Positions 16,823 through 27,000 of a DNA stretch of 64,000 nucleotides are shown in pieces (position 1 is the stretch's first letter; every line of letters starts with the position of its first letter). The notes under the pieces are model-generated. The model was not told the origin of the DNA. It did not search any database and saw nothing but the letters and a program-made list of their open reading frames with translations. The stretch covers positions 1 through 64,000 of the forward strand of contig JAHZJK010000029.1 in the NCBI GenBank assembly GCA_022600955.1, given 5' to 3'. The translations under genes were made by a program, and so were the position numbers. The DNA is from Gammaproteobacteria bacterium (lineage in GTDB: Bacteria > Pseudomonadota > Gammaproteobacteria > Steroidobacterales > Woeseiaceae).

Positions 16823-19174
16823 TCAGGGAGTATTTGAGTCGTCGTCGCGAATCATCACGACGATTCGTCTGTAGATATCCAGCGCCGCACTCTCAGGTCC
16901 GTCGAGTAGTTCAACAACAAATGCTTCGTCGCCTTCTGCCTCTGCGTCCTGAACGAGCGGAATCAGCAATCGAGCCGAGCGTCTGGAGGGACCGAATGTA
17001 ATTGAATAGCTACCCGGCGCGAAATAGTCCTCACCGTCAGTCGCAGTAATATCGCTGACGCTGAATGCGACTGTAAGCGGTGCTCTGCTCGGGTTGAAGC
17101 GAACGAGGTCAATCTGTACTGCCGGGTCAGTTTCACGAATGGAAGCCTGGCTTGCAGCGAATGCCACCGTATCGGCTGGCAAGCCGGCCTCGAAGCTGCG
17201 CTGGTCGTCGTCTTCCAGGCTAACGTTAATCGTCACAAGCCGTGAATCCACCAGATCGGCTTCGCGAAGGACCAGTGTCGACAGCTGATCTGCCTCCCGC
17301 AATGGATCGGAGGCCATCGTCAGCGTAACCCTGGCGCGCTCCTGCCCTTGCGGAAACCACACTACGCCATCGTCAGAAAACGAATACTGCCCGGTGCTCC
17401 ATGGAGACCGATTGCCGCTAAACCCGACTTCTTCGAGCCGCAGCTCAAGTGAACCAGTCAGGCCGTCGTTGCGGATAAAATCGATAATGCTGGCGGAACC
17501 GTCCTCTCGCAGAGCGATATCGACAGTCTCGGCAAGGCGCCCGGACCGGGGTACCGAAATCTCGTGGGTCGGAGGCGCCAGCCGCGAGAAGTCGACCAAC
17601 ATAGGGTCTGGACCCACGACCTCCTCAACCGGAATCTCGACCTGCTCAGGCTCAGGTTCGGCTGTTGCAGGCATGCCGTCAATAGCCTCATCAACAATGG
17701 TGGCCGGGTCTGTCACGTCCTCAATGGGTGGCGTGACACTCTCTACCGTTATTGGCTCAAGCGACGTCACTTCCGAAAGCCGACTCATGAAGTCATCGAG
17801 GAAGCCTTGCTGATACGCCGCGCCACCTGCGACAAGCCCCAATAACAGCACCCAGGGCCATAGCCTGCGAGGTGTATCCTCAAACTCTGGAGCGAGTCGT
17901 TCTGAGGCGTCGAGACTGATTGTGTCATCGTCCTGGTCCGTCAGCGCATCGAGAAACTCATCGATAGACTGAAACCGCGTGACCCGTGAATACGAAAGTG
18001 CTTTCTTTAGCGCTTTCCATTCTCCATCGCTGATTCCACGCACACGTTGTGGGGCCATGCCCTTTTCAGAAGCCTCTGCGGCATTGCGTGGTCCAAACAC
18101 TCTGTGCCCTGCGATCAATCTGTACATCAGACAGGCGAGTGAAAATACGTCATCACTTGGGGCCGGTGGCTCACCGGTAAGAACCTGCATGCTCGAATAG
18201 GCGGGCGTAACCGCGCCAAGCACACCTGGATCAAAATCCGCTTTGGTCTGTTGTTGTTGCACTCGGGCAACGCCGAAATCAAATAGCTTCGCGCGACCGC
18301 CCGGCGTAATCATAATATTCCCGGGTTTTATGTCCGCATGCACGATGCCGCACTTGTGTGCGTAATCCAGGGCCTCACCAATTTCACGGACGATTCGCCG
18401 CGACGTTTCGTGATCAATTGAACCTGCATCTTTGGAATCAAGAATGTTGGCCAGGGTACGGCCCTCAAGCCATTCCATGACCAGAAAATACAAATCGTCG
18501 TCACGATCCAGATCAATGAAGCGCACAATGTTCGGATGTACCAGGCAGCGACCTTTCGCCGCCTCCTGTTGCAATGCGCGCAGAGCCTGAGCGTTCTCTG
18601 CGAGTCCCGGGGAAAGCACCTTGATCGCAACCCAGTGATCATCGCTGCCCGCTTCGGCGAGGCGTCGGTCAAGAGCCTTGTAAACCACACCCATGCTGCC
18701 GCCGGCCACCTGTTCCTGCAGCAAGAAGCGGTCCCTGAGTATCGAACCGATCTGTACGGGCGATTCGCTCCTGTGTTCCGGTACTTCATCAACGGGTATC
18801 ACAGTCGTCGATCCAAAAGCATCGTCGCCTTCGCTTAAGCCCGACGTACTCAGTGTCTCTGGCAGAGGGTGCTGCTCGTTGCCATCCAGACCCGGCAGCT
18901 CCGGGCTGGTCGGAATATTTTCAGTGACGTAGCGGTCCAGCATCGACTTAACGAGCTGGAACGTTTCCTTGCGCAGGGCACCAGAATCATAGCGCTCCTG
19001 CAGGACCCGCCGAATTTCGCCCTCACCGCCGCTGGACGACGCCAGTAACTGGCCGATCCCATCCTGGATATCGGCAAGCATGTCGACATCGTTGGCGGTA
19101 GCGCTCAGTTTGTCGTCAAACTGCTCAAGTTGGTCGCCGAACGTGTCACGAGGTTGATTGGTATCTGCGCTCAT
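16823..19174 (-). CDS. Membrane Ser/Thr protein kinase with Calx-beta-like extracytoplasmic repeats
   Basis: 783 residues. Residues 1-140 are polar and helical, of unknown role. Residues 145-415 form a Hanks-type kinase: glycine loop VAGGSMGVVYKA, lysine K185 in VAIKV, catalytic loop IVHADIKPGNIM (HAD in place of HRD, with the aspartate kept) and DFG at 299-301. A single membrane span follows at about 438-457 (WPWVLLLGLVAGGAAY). Beyond it are a Pro/Glu/Val-rich linker and two beta-sandwich repeats. The second repeat has the Calx-beta hallmarks TATDGEDYFAPGSYSITF and DAEAEGDEAFVVEL. This suggests sensing outside the membrane coupled to phosphorylation inside. Ribosome binding site AAGGAG is well placed. 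Confidence 0.88.
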   Translation of the reverse strand: MSADTNQPRDTFGDQLEQFDDKLSATANDVDMLADIQDGIGQLLASSSGGEGEIRRVLQERYDSGALRKETFQLVKSMLDRYVTENIPTSPELPGLDGNEQHPLPETLSTSGLSEGDDAFGSTTVIPVDEVPEHRSESPVQIGSILRDRFLLQEQVAGGSMGVVYKALDRRLAEAGSDDHWVAIKVLSPGLAENAQALRALQQEAAKGRCLVHPNIVRFIDLDRDDDLYFLVMEWLEGRTLANILDSKDAGSIDHETSRRIVREIGEALDYAHKCGIVHADIKPGNIMITPGGRAKLFDFGVARVQQQQTKADFDPGVLGAVTPAYSSMQVLTGEPPAPSDDVFSLACLMYRLIAGHRVFGPRNAAEASEKGMAPQRVRGISDGEWKALKKALSYSRVTRFQSIDEFLDALTDQDDDTISLDASERLAPEFEDTPRRLWPWVLLLGLVAGGAAYQQGFLDDFMSRLSEVTSLEPITVESVTPPIEDVTDPATIVDEAIDGMPATAEPEPEQVEIPVEEVVGPDPMLVDFSRLAPPTHEISVPRSGRLAETVDIALREDGSASIIDFIRNDGLTGSLELRLEEVGFSGNRSPWSTGQYSFSDDGVVWFPQGQERARVTLTMASDPLREADQLSTLVLREADLVDSRLVTINVSLEDDDQRSFEAGLPADTVAFAASQASIRETDPAVQIDLVRFNPSRAPLTVAFSVSDITATDGEDYFAPGSYSITFGPSRRSARLLIPLVQDAEAEGDEAFVVELLDGPESAALDIYRRIVVMIRDDDSNTP

Positions 19175-19222
19175 GTACTCCTTAGTGTACCGCCGCCGCC
19201 CCGGCCGAACCGGAACTGGTCG

Positions 19223-20596
19223 TCAAATTACCTTGCCCGGATTGAGGATATTCGCGGGATCCAGCGCTTTTTTGAGTGTTTTCATGAGAGCGACTTCGGA
19301 CTCGGTCCGGTATTGAGGGAGGTACTTACTCTTCAGGCGACCCACACCGTGCTCGGCGCTGAAGCTGCCACCGAGCTCCGTCGCCAGCGTATAGATGCCC
19401 GCGGTGACGGCCTCTCCGTCTTTGAAGGAGTGCGGCAGCATGACATTGTAATGCAGGTTTCCATCGCCGACGTGCCCAAACGCGACCAGCTGTGAACCTG
19501 GTGCCAGTGACTCAATGAGCGCTTCACCACGCAGCAAAAACTCCTGCATCGCTGACAATGGCACAGAAATATCGTGTTTCAGGGCCTTGCCTTCTGCCTT
19601 TTCGCCCTCGGTAATGGAATGCCGCAATCGCCACATTGCTGCCGACTCTGTTTCATTCTTGGCAACAATCGCGTCATTGATTACGCGAGCGTCCACGGCC
19701 CTCTGCAATGTCGTCTCCAAAGCGTCAGTGCTTGACCCGGGCGTCACATCCGTGAGCACGTACCATGGCGAGCGTTGCCTGAACGGCAGTCTAGTGTTGG
19801 CTACGTGTTTTTCGACCAGGCTGAAAACGAAGTCCGATACAAGTTCAAACGCTTCGATTTTGTCTCCGAGCGAATCCCGCATCAGACCCAATAGTTTTAC
19901 CGCATCTCCGCTACTTGGCAGAGATACGAGCATGGTTCGGGTCTCACCCGGATCCGGGTAGAGCTTCAAGGCTGCGGCCGTAATGATGCCCAGCGTGCCT
20001 TCGCTGCCAACAAACAACTGCTTGAGGTCGTAGCCCGCTGTATCCTTACGCAACGCTCTCAGGCTGTTGACAATAGTGCCATCCGCCAACACAACCTCAA
20101 GACCCAGTAACTGTGATCGCGCCGTGCCATAACGAATTACATTGATGCCGCCCGCATTCGTCGAGAGGTTGCCGCCGATCTGGCAGCTTCCCTCGGCGCC
20201 GAGGCTCAGCGGAAAGTGACGGCCTGCTTTCCTGGCCGCATCCTGAATGTTCTGCAAAATGCAGCCCGCCTCGACAATCATCGAATAGTTGTCACGATCC
20301 ACGCTGCGAATTGCATTCATGCGTGCGAGTGAGAGCACAACCTGGGTGCCACTTTCGTCAGGGACGGCACCCGCACACATACCGGTATTACCGCCCTGCG
20401 GTACGATCGCAGTGCCGGCTGCCGCACAGCAACGCACGATCCGGACGACTTCGCTGGTGTCGGCCGGCAGGAGCAAGATCGGGGTCTGGCCATGCACGAC
20501 GCCGCGCCACTCAGTGACATGTGGCAGCAGGTCATCAGGATCCGTGCGATAGGCGTTTTCTCCAACTATCGCTTTTAGATCTTCAATCAAGGTCAT
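19223..20596 (-). CDS. FAD-linked D-2-hydroxyacid dehydrogenase (GlcD/D-lactate dehydrogenase type)
   Basis: A 457-residue flavoprotein of the PCMH/VAO family. The FAD-binding half has VPQGGNTGMCAGAVPDESG, then GAEGSCQIGGNLSTNAGG, then VGSEGTLGIITAAALKLYP. The C-terminal cap has GHVGDGNLHYNVMLP, whose histidines bind metal in D-2-hydroxyglutarate and D-lactate dehydrogenases, and SAEHGVGRLKSKYLP. The substrate is a D-2-hydroxy acid; which one is not decidable here. ATG 20596 is preferred to the TTG one codon upstream. It overlaps the 3' end of the dehydratase gene by 14 bases, so the two are co-transcribed. Confidence 0.9.
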   Translation of the reverse strand: MTLIEDLKAIVGENAYRTDPDDLLPHVTEWRGVVHGQTPILLLPADTSEVVRIVRCCAAAGTAIVPQGGNTGMCAGAVPDESGTQVVLSLARMNAIRSVDRDNYSMIVEAGCILQNIQDAARKAGRHFPLSLGAEGSCQIGGNLSTNAGGINVIRYGTARSQLLGLEVVLADGTIVNSLRALRKDTAGYDLKQLFVGSEGTLGIITAAALKLYPDPGETRTMLVSLPSSGDAVKLLGLMRDSLGDKIEAFELVSDFVFSLVEKHVANTRLPFRQRSPWYVLTDVTPGSSTDALETTLQRAVDARVINDAIVAKNETESAAMWRLRHSITEGEKAEGKALKHDISVPLSAMQEFLLRGEALIESLAPGSQLVAFGHVGDGNLHYNVMLPHSFKDGEAVTAGIYTLATELGGSFSAEHGVGRLKSKYLPQYRTESEVALMKTLKKALDPANILNPGKVI

Positions 20597-21566
20597 CAAA
20601 TTCGGCCTGTTGTTTGAAGGTTTGCCAGTCGGTGTTACTGCCGCACATTACGATCACGACATGTTTGCCGCGCATCGAGTCACGCAGCGGTCCCAGCAAC
20701 GCCGCAGCCGTCGCGGCGCACGCGGGCTCAACAGCCAACTGCATTTCCCGGTAGAGCCATCTCATCGTGCGACGAAGATCAGCGTCATTGATCATCGCCA
20801 GGCGATCGACGTTAGCCCGCGTAAGCGCGAACGAATACGGCAACGCGAAAGGCGCACCAAGACTGTCGGCAATCGTTCGCACCTTGTCGATTGACTCAGG
20901 CTCGCCGGCGGCAAAGCTGCGATGCATGCTGTCTGCTCCTTCGGGCTCAACTCCGATGATCTGGACCGCGGGTCGCAGCTGTTTGACCGCATTTGAGACA
21001 CCCGCAATCAATCCGCCACCACCAACGGGTACCAGCAATGCGTCAAAGTCGCTAACTTGCTCGCAGATTTCCAGCCCGGCTGTTCCAGCACCAAGCGCGA
21101 TGGAAGGACCGTCAAATGGGTGCACAAAGTATCGCCCCTCCTCATCCTGAATCGTCTGGGCGAGAGCGAATGCTTCGTGCACGTCCGCCGCGAACACGAC
21201 TTCGGCACCATAGTCCCTGCAAGTCTGAATTCGTGCGGGATTCGCTGCGCGCATCATCACCACTTTGGCACTGACGCCGGTCGCCTCGGCTGCAAAGGCA
21301 GTCGCAATGGCATGGTTTCCGGCGCTGACCGCCGTAACGCCGGCTGAGCGCTCGGTAGCCGTCAGACCCTGCAGCGTTGCGAGCGCACCACGGGCTTTGA
21401 AAGTGCCCGTCCGTTGCAGAAACTCAAGCTTGGCGGTTACTCGAGTACCGTGTCCGAGCTCCGCTTCCAGCGCGGCGCACTGCAGCATTGGCGTGTGTAC
21501 AAGCTGATTCTGCAAAAGATCACGTAACTTGCGAATCTCATTGATATTAGGTGCTGCTGAATTCAT
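20583..21566 (-). CDS. Threonine/serine dehydratase, PLP fold type II
   Basis: 327 residues, a single catalytic domain without an ACT regulatory domain. It therefore resembles catabolic threonine dehydratase or serine racemase rather than the biosynthetic IlvA. The PLP lysine is in FLQRTGTFKARGALATL, the PLP asparagine in VSAGNHAIATA, the phosphate-binding loop in VPVGGGGLIAG, and the C-terminal PLP-nitrogen contact lies near MCGSNTDW. The likely reaction is deamination of threonine or serine to an oxo acid. It precedes and overlaps the flavoprotein gene, hinting at a shared hydroxy/oxo-acid route. Confidence 0.88.
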   Translation of the reverse strand: MNSAAPNINEIRKLRDLLQNQLVHTPMLQCAALEAELGHGTRVTAKLEFLQRTGTFKARGALATLQGLTATERSAGVTAVSAGNHAIATAFAAEATGVSAKVVMMRAANPARIQTCRDYGAEVVFAADVHEAFALAQTIQDEEGRYFVHPFDGPSIALGAGTAGLEICEQVSDFDALLVPVGGGGLIAGVSNAVKQLRPAVQIIGVEPEGADSMHRSFAAGEPESIDKVRTIADSLGAPFALPYSFALTRANVDRLAMINDADLRRTMRWLYREMQLAVEPACAATAAALLGPLRDSMRGKHVVIVMCGSNTDWQTFKQQAEFDDLD

Positions 21567-21684
21567 ATCTTATGTAAAATACTGTGTGGCGCAGAAACTT
21601 GCGTTGGCGTAGATAACTGACTAATTTGGTAGGGGCGAACTGTGGCAGAGAATCCACTTTCGTGAAAGTCGCCGCGGGAAAACA

Positions 21685-22926
21685 ATGGAATTAGATGAAC
21701 TGTCGCAATCCGGGATTCGACGAATAGCTGACTATTCGCCGTACCTGGACCAATTGGCTGGGCTGGCCCAACAAATGGGCCTCCGGCAACGCAGCAATCT
21801 CACGCACCTTGAGAAAGCACTGCGCAGCCACTGGAAGCTCGGGCAGAACAGTATTTTGAGTTGGGTTCCGCTCGACCAGAGCGTTCTGATTCTCGTGGTG
21901 CCCCACTACGCAATTTCCGAATACGTTTCTCCGCAAGAAGATGGCACGATGCCGCCGCTGGTTTCCCCGCGCTTTGTTACTGAATTGATATCCGGCGACC
22001 GGCAACTCACGATCGAACAGATGCAGAAAGTCGCCCGCCTGCTGAATATTGAACCCGTGAATATCGCGCTGCGCGAACCGCTGGAAGGCACAATCGTCGA
22101 AACCAAAATCATTGAGAAGATGATTCGCAAGTACGGCATCAACTACGTACCGAGCCGTGCCGTTACCCTGTTCGACATCGTCGGTTTTAGCTTGCTGACG
22201 CCGTTCGAGCAAATGACGCAATTAAACAGCTTGTCCTATTCCCTGAACTCGGCACACGCAAAAATGCTTGAAGCCGACGTCAATATCGACTTCGCCCGTT
22301 CATCGAGTGGCGACGGCTTCTATATCTGGAATCGGGACGAAGGCCTTGAAGCCAGCGTTAACCTGTATCACTTCATGCATATCGTGCTTGCCGACAATGC
22401 AATAGCGCGTAGCAAATCTGCATCAAAAGCGGTGCCTCGCCTGCGTGCCTGTTTTCACGTTGGTAGTTGCTACGAGTTCCATCAGGCCGAGGGGCTCAAT
22501 CCGACCACCCATGACTTTATCGTTGGCGATGTCACGATCGAACTCGCGCGGATGATCGATGCGGCACTTCCAGGCCAGATTCTGGTTGGCGACTTCATGG
22601 CAGATATTCAAACACCGACTGATACAGGCGACTTCGAAGTCGTTCCGAATGTCGATGCTGTGACGTTTCTGCAGAGAGCGCAAGGAAACCTGGCACGCCT
22701 TAGTGGCATGGAGCTGTCAGGAGAACGCGTGACGGCAATCAAGTGTTACCTGACCGGCGAGAACATGGGCGGCGGTCACTTTAATATAAGGCGGCTGACC
22801 ATCAGGGATAAGCACGGACTTTCGCGGGTCGCGTTCAATGCCAAGGTCAATATTTATCGCGAAACGGCGCAACCGATCTTGCTAGGCATACAAGACAGAA
22901 AGCTGCCAGCCATCGGTACTATATAA
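21685..22926 (+). CDS. Class III nucleotide cyclase-like protein with novel N-terminal region
   Basis: 413 residues, soluble. Residues 1-150 are not recognised. From about 155 to 330 the pattern is that of adenylate/guanylate cyclase domains: metal aspartates D164 in TLFDIVGFS and D210 in SSGDGFYIW. Later comes GDVTIELARMIDAALPGQILVGD, which aligns with the usual GDTVNLAARL segment. There the arginine (R289) is kept but the asparagine is isoleucine. Activity or substrate may thus be altered. The region after 330 ends in a small beta-rich tail. It is divergent from the dehydratase gene and followed by a terminator. The annotation to a cyclase fold is by motif only. Confidence 0.7.
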   Translation: MELDELSQSGIRRIADYSPYLDQLAGLAQQMGLRQRSNLTHLEKALRSHWKLGQNSILSWVPLDQSVLILVVPHYAISEYVSPQEDGTMPPLVSPRFVTELISGDRQLTIEQMQKVARLLNIEPVNIALREPLEGTIVETKIIEKMIRKYGINYVPSRAVTLFDIVGFSLLTPFEQMTQLNSLSYSLNSAHAKMLEADVNIDFARSSSGDGFYIWNRDEGLEASVNLYHFMHIVLADNAIARSKSASKAVPRLRACFHVGSCYEFHQAEGLNPTTHDFIVGDVTIELARMIDAALPGQILVGDFMADIQTPTDTGDFEVVPNVDAVTFLQRAQGNLARLSGMELSGERVTAIKCYLTGENMGGGHFNIRRLTIRDKHGLSRVAFNAKVNIYRETAQPILLGIQDRKLPAIGTI

Positions 22927-22934
22927 CCGGGTAC

Positions 22935-22954
22935 CGCGCGCAGCGCGCGTTTTT
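22935..22954 (+). terminator. Rho-independent terminator after the cyclase-like gene
   Basis: CGCGCG (22935-22940) pairs with CGCGCG (22944-22949) across a three-base loop, followed by five T. It lies 9 bases after the cyclase stop, and its last T residues overlap the stop codon of the convergent efflux adaptor gene. Confidence 0.8.
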
Positions 22955-23999
22955 ACTGACTGGCGACTTCGACTGTCATGCCGTCACTCAAGCCTTCCGC
23001 GCCTCGCACAACAACAACATCCCCTGCCGCCAACTGACCGAACACTTCGATCAATGGCCCTGCGCCCAGCCCAACCGTGACGTTGACCTGTGCGACACTG
23101 GAATCCGCTAATACTTTGAAAACCGTGACGCCTTCGCGTCGCAGCACAAGTGCATCTCGCGGCACGGCAAGTACCTCTTTCGCTTCCGCCGTTGGCATAG
23201 TCAGGCGCACGCTCTCGCCGACGGTCCACAGTTCTGCATCAGCATCCAGGCGTACCTCGAACATGTGCGATTGCGGGTCGCCAAACGGCACCATTGCACG
23301 AATCGGTGCCTGACCGGACCTGAAGTCATTGCCGATGCTGATGATGTCGCCTTTGTTAATAAAGTTCGCGCTTCTCAATGGTGCCCGGGCAACTACTTCC
23401 AGTGCACCGGGATCAACCAGCCTGATAACTTCGTCAGCGACGTTGAGGCGCTCGCCAATACTCCGCAAGCGTTCGGTAACAACGCCGTCAAACGGCGCTC
23501 GAATCTGCGTGGTGTACATCGCGATCTGGGCGTACGCCAATTGTGCACGTGCAATTTGATGATCGCCTGCCGCCGCCGCCAGGTCTGCCACCGTTTCGTC
23601 GAGGCGGCTGGCAGCCGACAGATTCTGTTCCGACAACTGGCGCAGCCGTTGCAGTTCCGATTCCAGGAAGACGACCCGTGCTTGTTCACGATCAACGCGG
23701 GCCTGAGCCTCTTTCTCGCCAACATCGAACGTGACATTTTCGAGTCGGGCGACAGTGTCACCCTCCTTAACCTCAGTCCCGACTTCGGCAATCCATACAA
23801 GCTTCGCGTTCAGCTCAGCCGCCAGTCTGGAATCATGACGACTGACAACGGTGCCGGGTACCTCGACTGACGGTGCCAGCCGCTCCAGTCTGGCTACGTC
23901 GGTAACTACCAATGCCGCATCCCATTGCGCGAACACGCAGGTGGGCAACAACAGTAAACAGCAGAGTATTCGAATGTTTGTATATCGGTTTAGTTTCAT
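22953..23999 (-). CDS. RND efflux periplasmic adaptor (membrane fusion protein)
   Basis: 348 residues with a signal peptide (residues 1-25, ILCCLLLLPTCVFA then a cleavage-like AQ). A split lipoyl/barrel-sandwich domain follows: first half VPGTVVSRHDSRLAAELNAKL... VGTEVKEGDTVARL, second half TQIRAPFDGVVTERLRSIGERLNVADEV. A coiled-coil hairpin (about 85-140) lies between them. The last third forms the beta-barrel and membrane-proximal domains. It would link the inner-membrane pump to an outer-membrane channel. It follows the pump gene by 3 bases, and no tolC-like gene is nearby. Confidence 0.92.
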   Translation of the reverse strand: MKLNRYTNIRILCCLLLLPTCVFAQWDAALVVTDVARLERLAPSVEVPGTVVSRHDSRLAAELNAKLVWIAEVGTEVKEGDTVARLENVTFDVGEKEAQARVDREQARVVFLESELQRLRQLSEQNLSAASRLDETVADLAAAAGDHQIARAQLAYAQIAMYTTQIRAPFDGVVTERLRSIGERLNVADEVIRLVDPGALEVVARAPLRSANFINKGDIISIGNDFRSGQAPIRAMVPFGDPQSHMFEVRLDADAELWTVGESVRLTMPTAEAKEVLAVPRDALVLRREGVTVFKVLADSSVAQVNVTVGLGAGPLIEVFGQLAAGDVVVVRGAEGLSDGMTVEVASQ

Positions 24000-24002
24000 A
24001 GA

Positions 24003-27000
24003 TCAAGCCAGCGCAGTCGCTTCGCCGGCTGCGGTTCGCGGTAACAGAGCGCCCTCGCCCAAGCGCAGTAAGCTCGGGAGGAATACTAATGTAAAAACCG
24101 TGCTGACGGCCATGCCGCCGACGATAACGGCAGCAAGGCCCTGGTAAACCTCCGTCCCCGGACCGGGAATTAACAACAACGGCAGCATGCCGAACAAGCT
24201 GGTCATTGAACTCATCAGGATCGGCCGCAGACGGCGTCTTACCGCTTGCTCAACCGACGCCCGACGATCAAGTCCGAGTCTTTCCGCCACGCGAGTCTGA
24301 TGTACAAGCAAAATGGCGTTATTCACTACGAGTCCGAGCAGCGTTATAAAACCAATCATCGTAAGCAGGTCCAGCGGCAGATTCATTATGCGCAATAACG
24401 TGACGCCGCCGACGGTCGCCAACGGCAATGCCGCGATAACCAGCAGACTGTCGACGAACGAACGAAACAGCCCGCTCATCAACAGGTACAGGACGACTAT
24501 AGCCAGTGTAAAACTGCGCACCATGCTGCCTAGAGCCACGCTGAGATCGTCAGCGCTGCCGTAGTAGGTAATCTCGCCATCGTCCGGCAGGTACGCGCGG
24601 AGTTCAGGCTCGACCCGGGTCTTTAGCACCTCGAGGGTTTCTTCCAGGGACAGATTGTCCGGCGGAGTGATCTGCAGCGTCAGAGCCCTGCGCCGGTCAA
24701 CGCGGCGGATCTGACGAGGCCCTGCCGTCCGCTCAAGCGCGACCAGTTGATCCAGTGGCTGAATCCCGCTGGCCGGCGTGGCCAATGGCGTCGAGGCAAG
24801 CTGTTCCGGACTGCTCCACTCTGGCGCCCGCAATACGATATCCATCCGCCTGTCACCGTCGAAGTAGTCGCCGACGTAGACGCCATCCCCCAATGCGCGA
24901 ACGACAGTCGACATCTGCCGCCGATCCCATCCTGCCTCAGTAATACGGCGTTCGTCCGGCACCAGTCGCAACTCCGGCTCAGCAAAGTCAACGCCGGGAA
25001 TCGGGCGCGTCTGCGCATTGGGAATGTGCTCAGCGACAAGACCGAGCCCCGCCCGAGCCGCTTCCAGCATTGCGTCCATATCGCGGCTCTGGATATTCAG
25101 ATCGATATTGCCGCCGCCGCCAACGCGGTCAAAGATTCCCCAATGCGCTGCGAACGCCATCGTGTCCGGGAAGCCTGCGAATATCTCGTTGTTCAGTAAA
25201 TCGACGAAAGCATCAGAATCATCCGGATCCGTAGTACTGCCACCGGCGAATGCATCGGATCCAAAGGTACCCATGAAGAAATTGTCGAGATGCAGTTCCG
25301 CACCGTCGCGCAAATACGGTGCAATACGGCCGTTGACGACGTCGGCAAACTCCTCTTTACCTGCCGTTATGCTTTGACCGGGCGGCAGCATCACGAACGC
25401 GAACACCCAGCCTTGTTTCCCCTTCGGAAGATAGTCGGCGGGCGGAATCAATAACCACGTCAGGAACGTCGCAGAGAAAAACAGTGCCGCAATCAGAATC
25501 TTGCGACGCTGCTCACCATCCGTCACTTTCATGATCAAACGGGTAATCCTGTCCCACCAAGCATTGTGCGGATCATCGAGACTGACCGTGTTCAGCCACT
25601 TCGACGCGGCTGTCGGAATCACTGTAACTGCGATGATCAGAGAAGCTACGACCGCTACCGAGATCACTAACGCGAGGTCGGCGAATAGCTGACCCGAAAC
25701 ATCCTCCAGAAAGACAATCGGTAAGAAAATAACAACGGTAGTTGCCGTCGAGGCCATCAATGCCAGCCAGACCTGCGTCGCGCCGGTCATGGCAGCCTCT
25801 TCCGATTCCGTTCCCTTCTCGCGCAAACGCACGATGTTCTCTAACACTACAATGGCAGCGTCCAGCACCATGCCGGTGGCGAAAGCGAGGCCCGCGAGCG
25901 AAATAACGTTAAGCGTTCGTCCCGTCATCTGCATGACGAGGAAGCCGGTAAAAAGCGAAATCGGTATGGCCAGTGCGACGACACACGTCGCACGGAATTT
26001 ACGCATGAACCACCAGAGAACCCCGATTGCCAACGCGATGCCGATCAGCAGATTGGTGCGCAACATAGCAATGGAATCCTCAATGTAAACAGATTCGTCG
26101 TAGGCCTGGGCGATCTCCAGACCAGCCCGCTTGAGAGGTCCTGCCCGCAATTCTTCAATGGCGAGCTTCAGGTCGTCCATAACCTCCAGCACATTGACGC
26201 CTTTTTCGACCTGGGCATCAAACGCGATGGAATCCTTGCCGCCTTCGAGCATGAATCCATTGCTGTCACGCATCACGACTTCAACAGTCGCTACATCGCG
26301 TAGTCGCACCGGGTTGCCGCCGCGCCATTCGAGCACCATTTCACCGAAATCCGGTAAGTCATACTGACCCGCATATCGGAGTGTGTACTGACGTCGTCCG
26401 ACATTACTGAAGCCACCGGACGTGTCGTTGTGATTACCGGTCAATTCGGCCAGCGACGGAATATCGACGCCAAGTGCGGCCGCCTCGTACGGATCGAAAG
26501 TGATACGGACTTCGTTGTCTCGCCCGCCATACGCGTTCGAGTTGGATATACCCGGCACGCGTTCAAGTCGTGCCTGCACAACCTCGCGAACAAAGTCGCT
26601 GTAGCTTGCCATCGGTCGTGTGTTGCCTTCGGCGGGCGTAAGTGCGAACCAGGCAATTGCCGCACCGAAACTATCTTGCCCGGCAAAAATTTGCGGTTCG
26701 GTTACGTCCTGCGGATAGCGCGGCACCTGGTTAAGCCTGTTGATCACTTCAATGAGTGAACGTTGCAGGTCGGTACCTACAGAGAACATCAGGCTGATGC
26801 TGCCGGTGCCTCGCGACGCGGACGATGTCATCTGCTCCAGACCCGGCAAACCGCGCAAGGCATCCTCTTGCGGTTCGAGTATTTCCGACTCCACTTCTTC
26901 AGGAGCAGCTGTACGCCAACCGGTGTTTATCTGGATAAAAGAGCGCTGCACATCGGGGATCATCTGGACCGGCAGTCGGCTGAGACCGATGCTGCCCATG

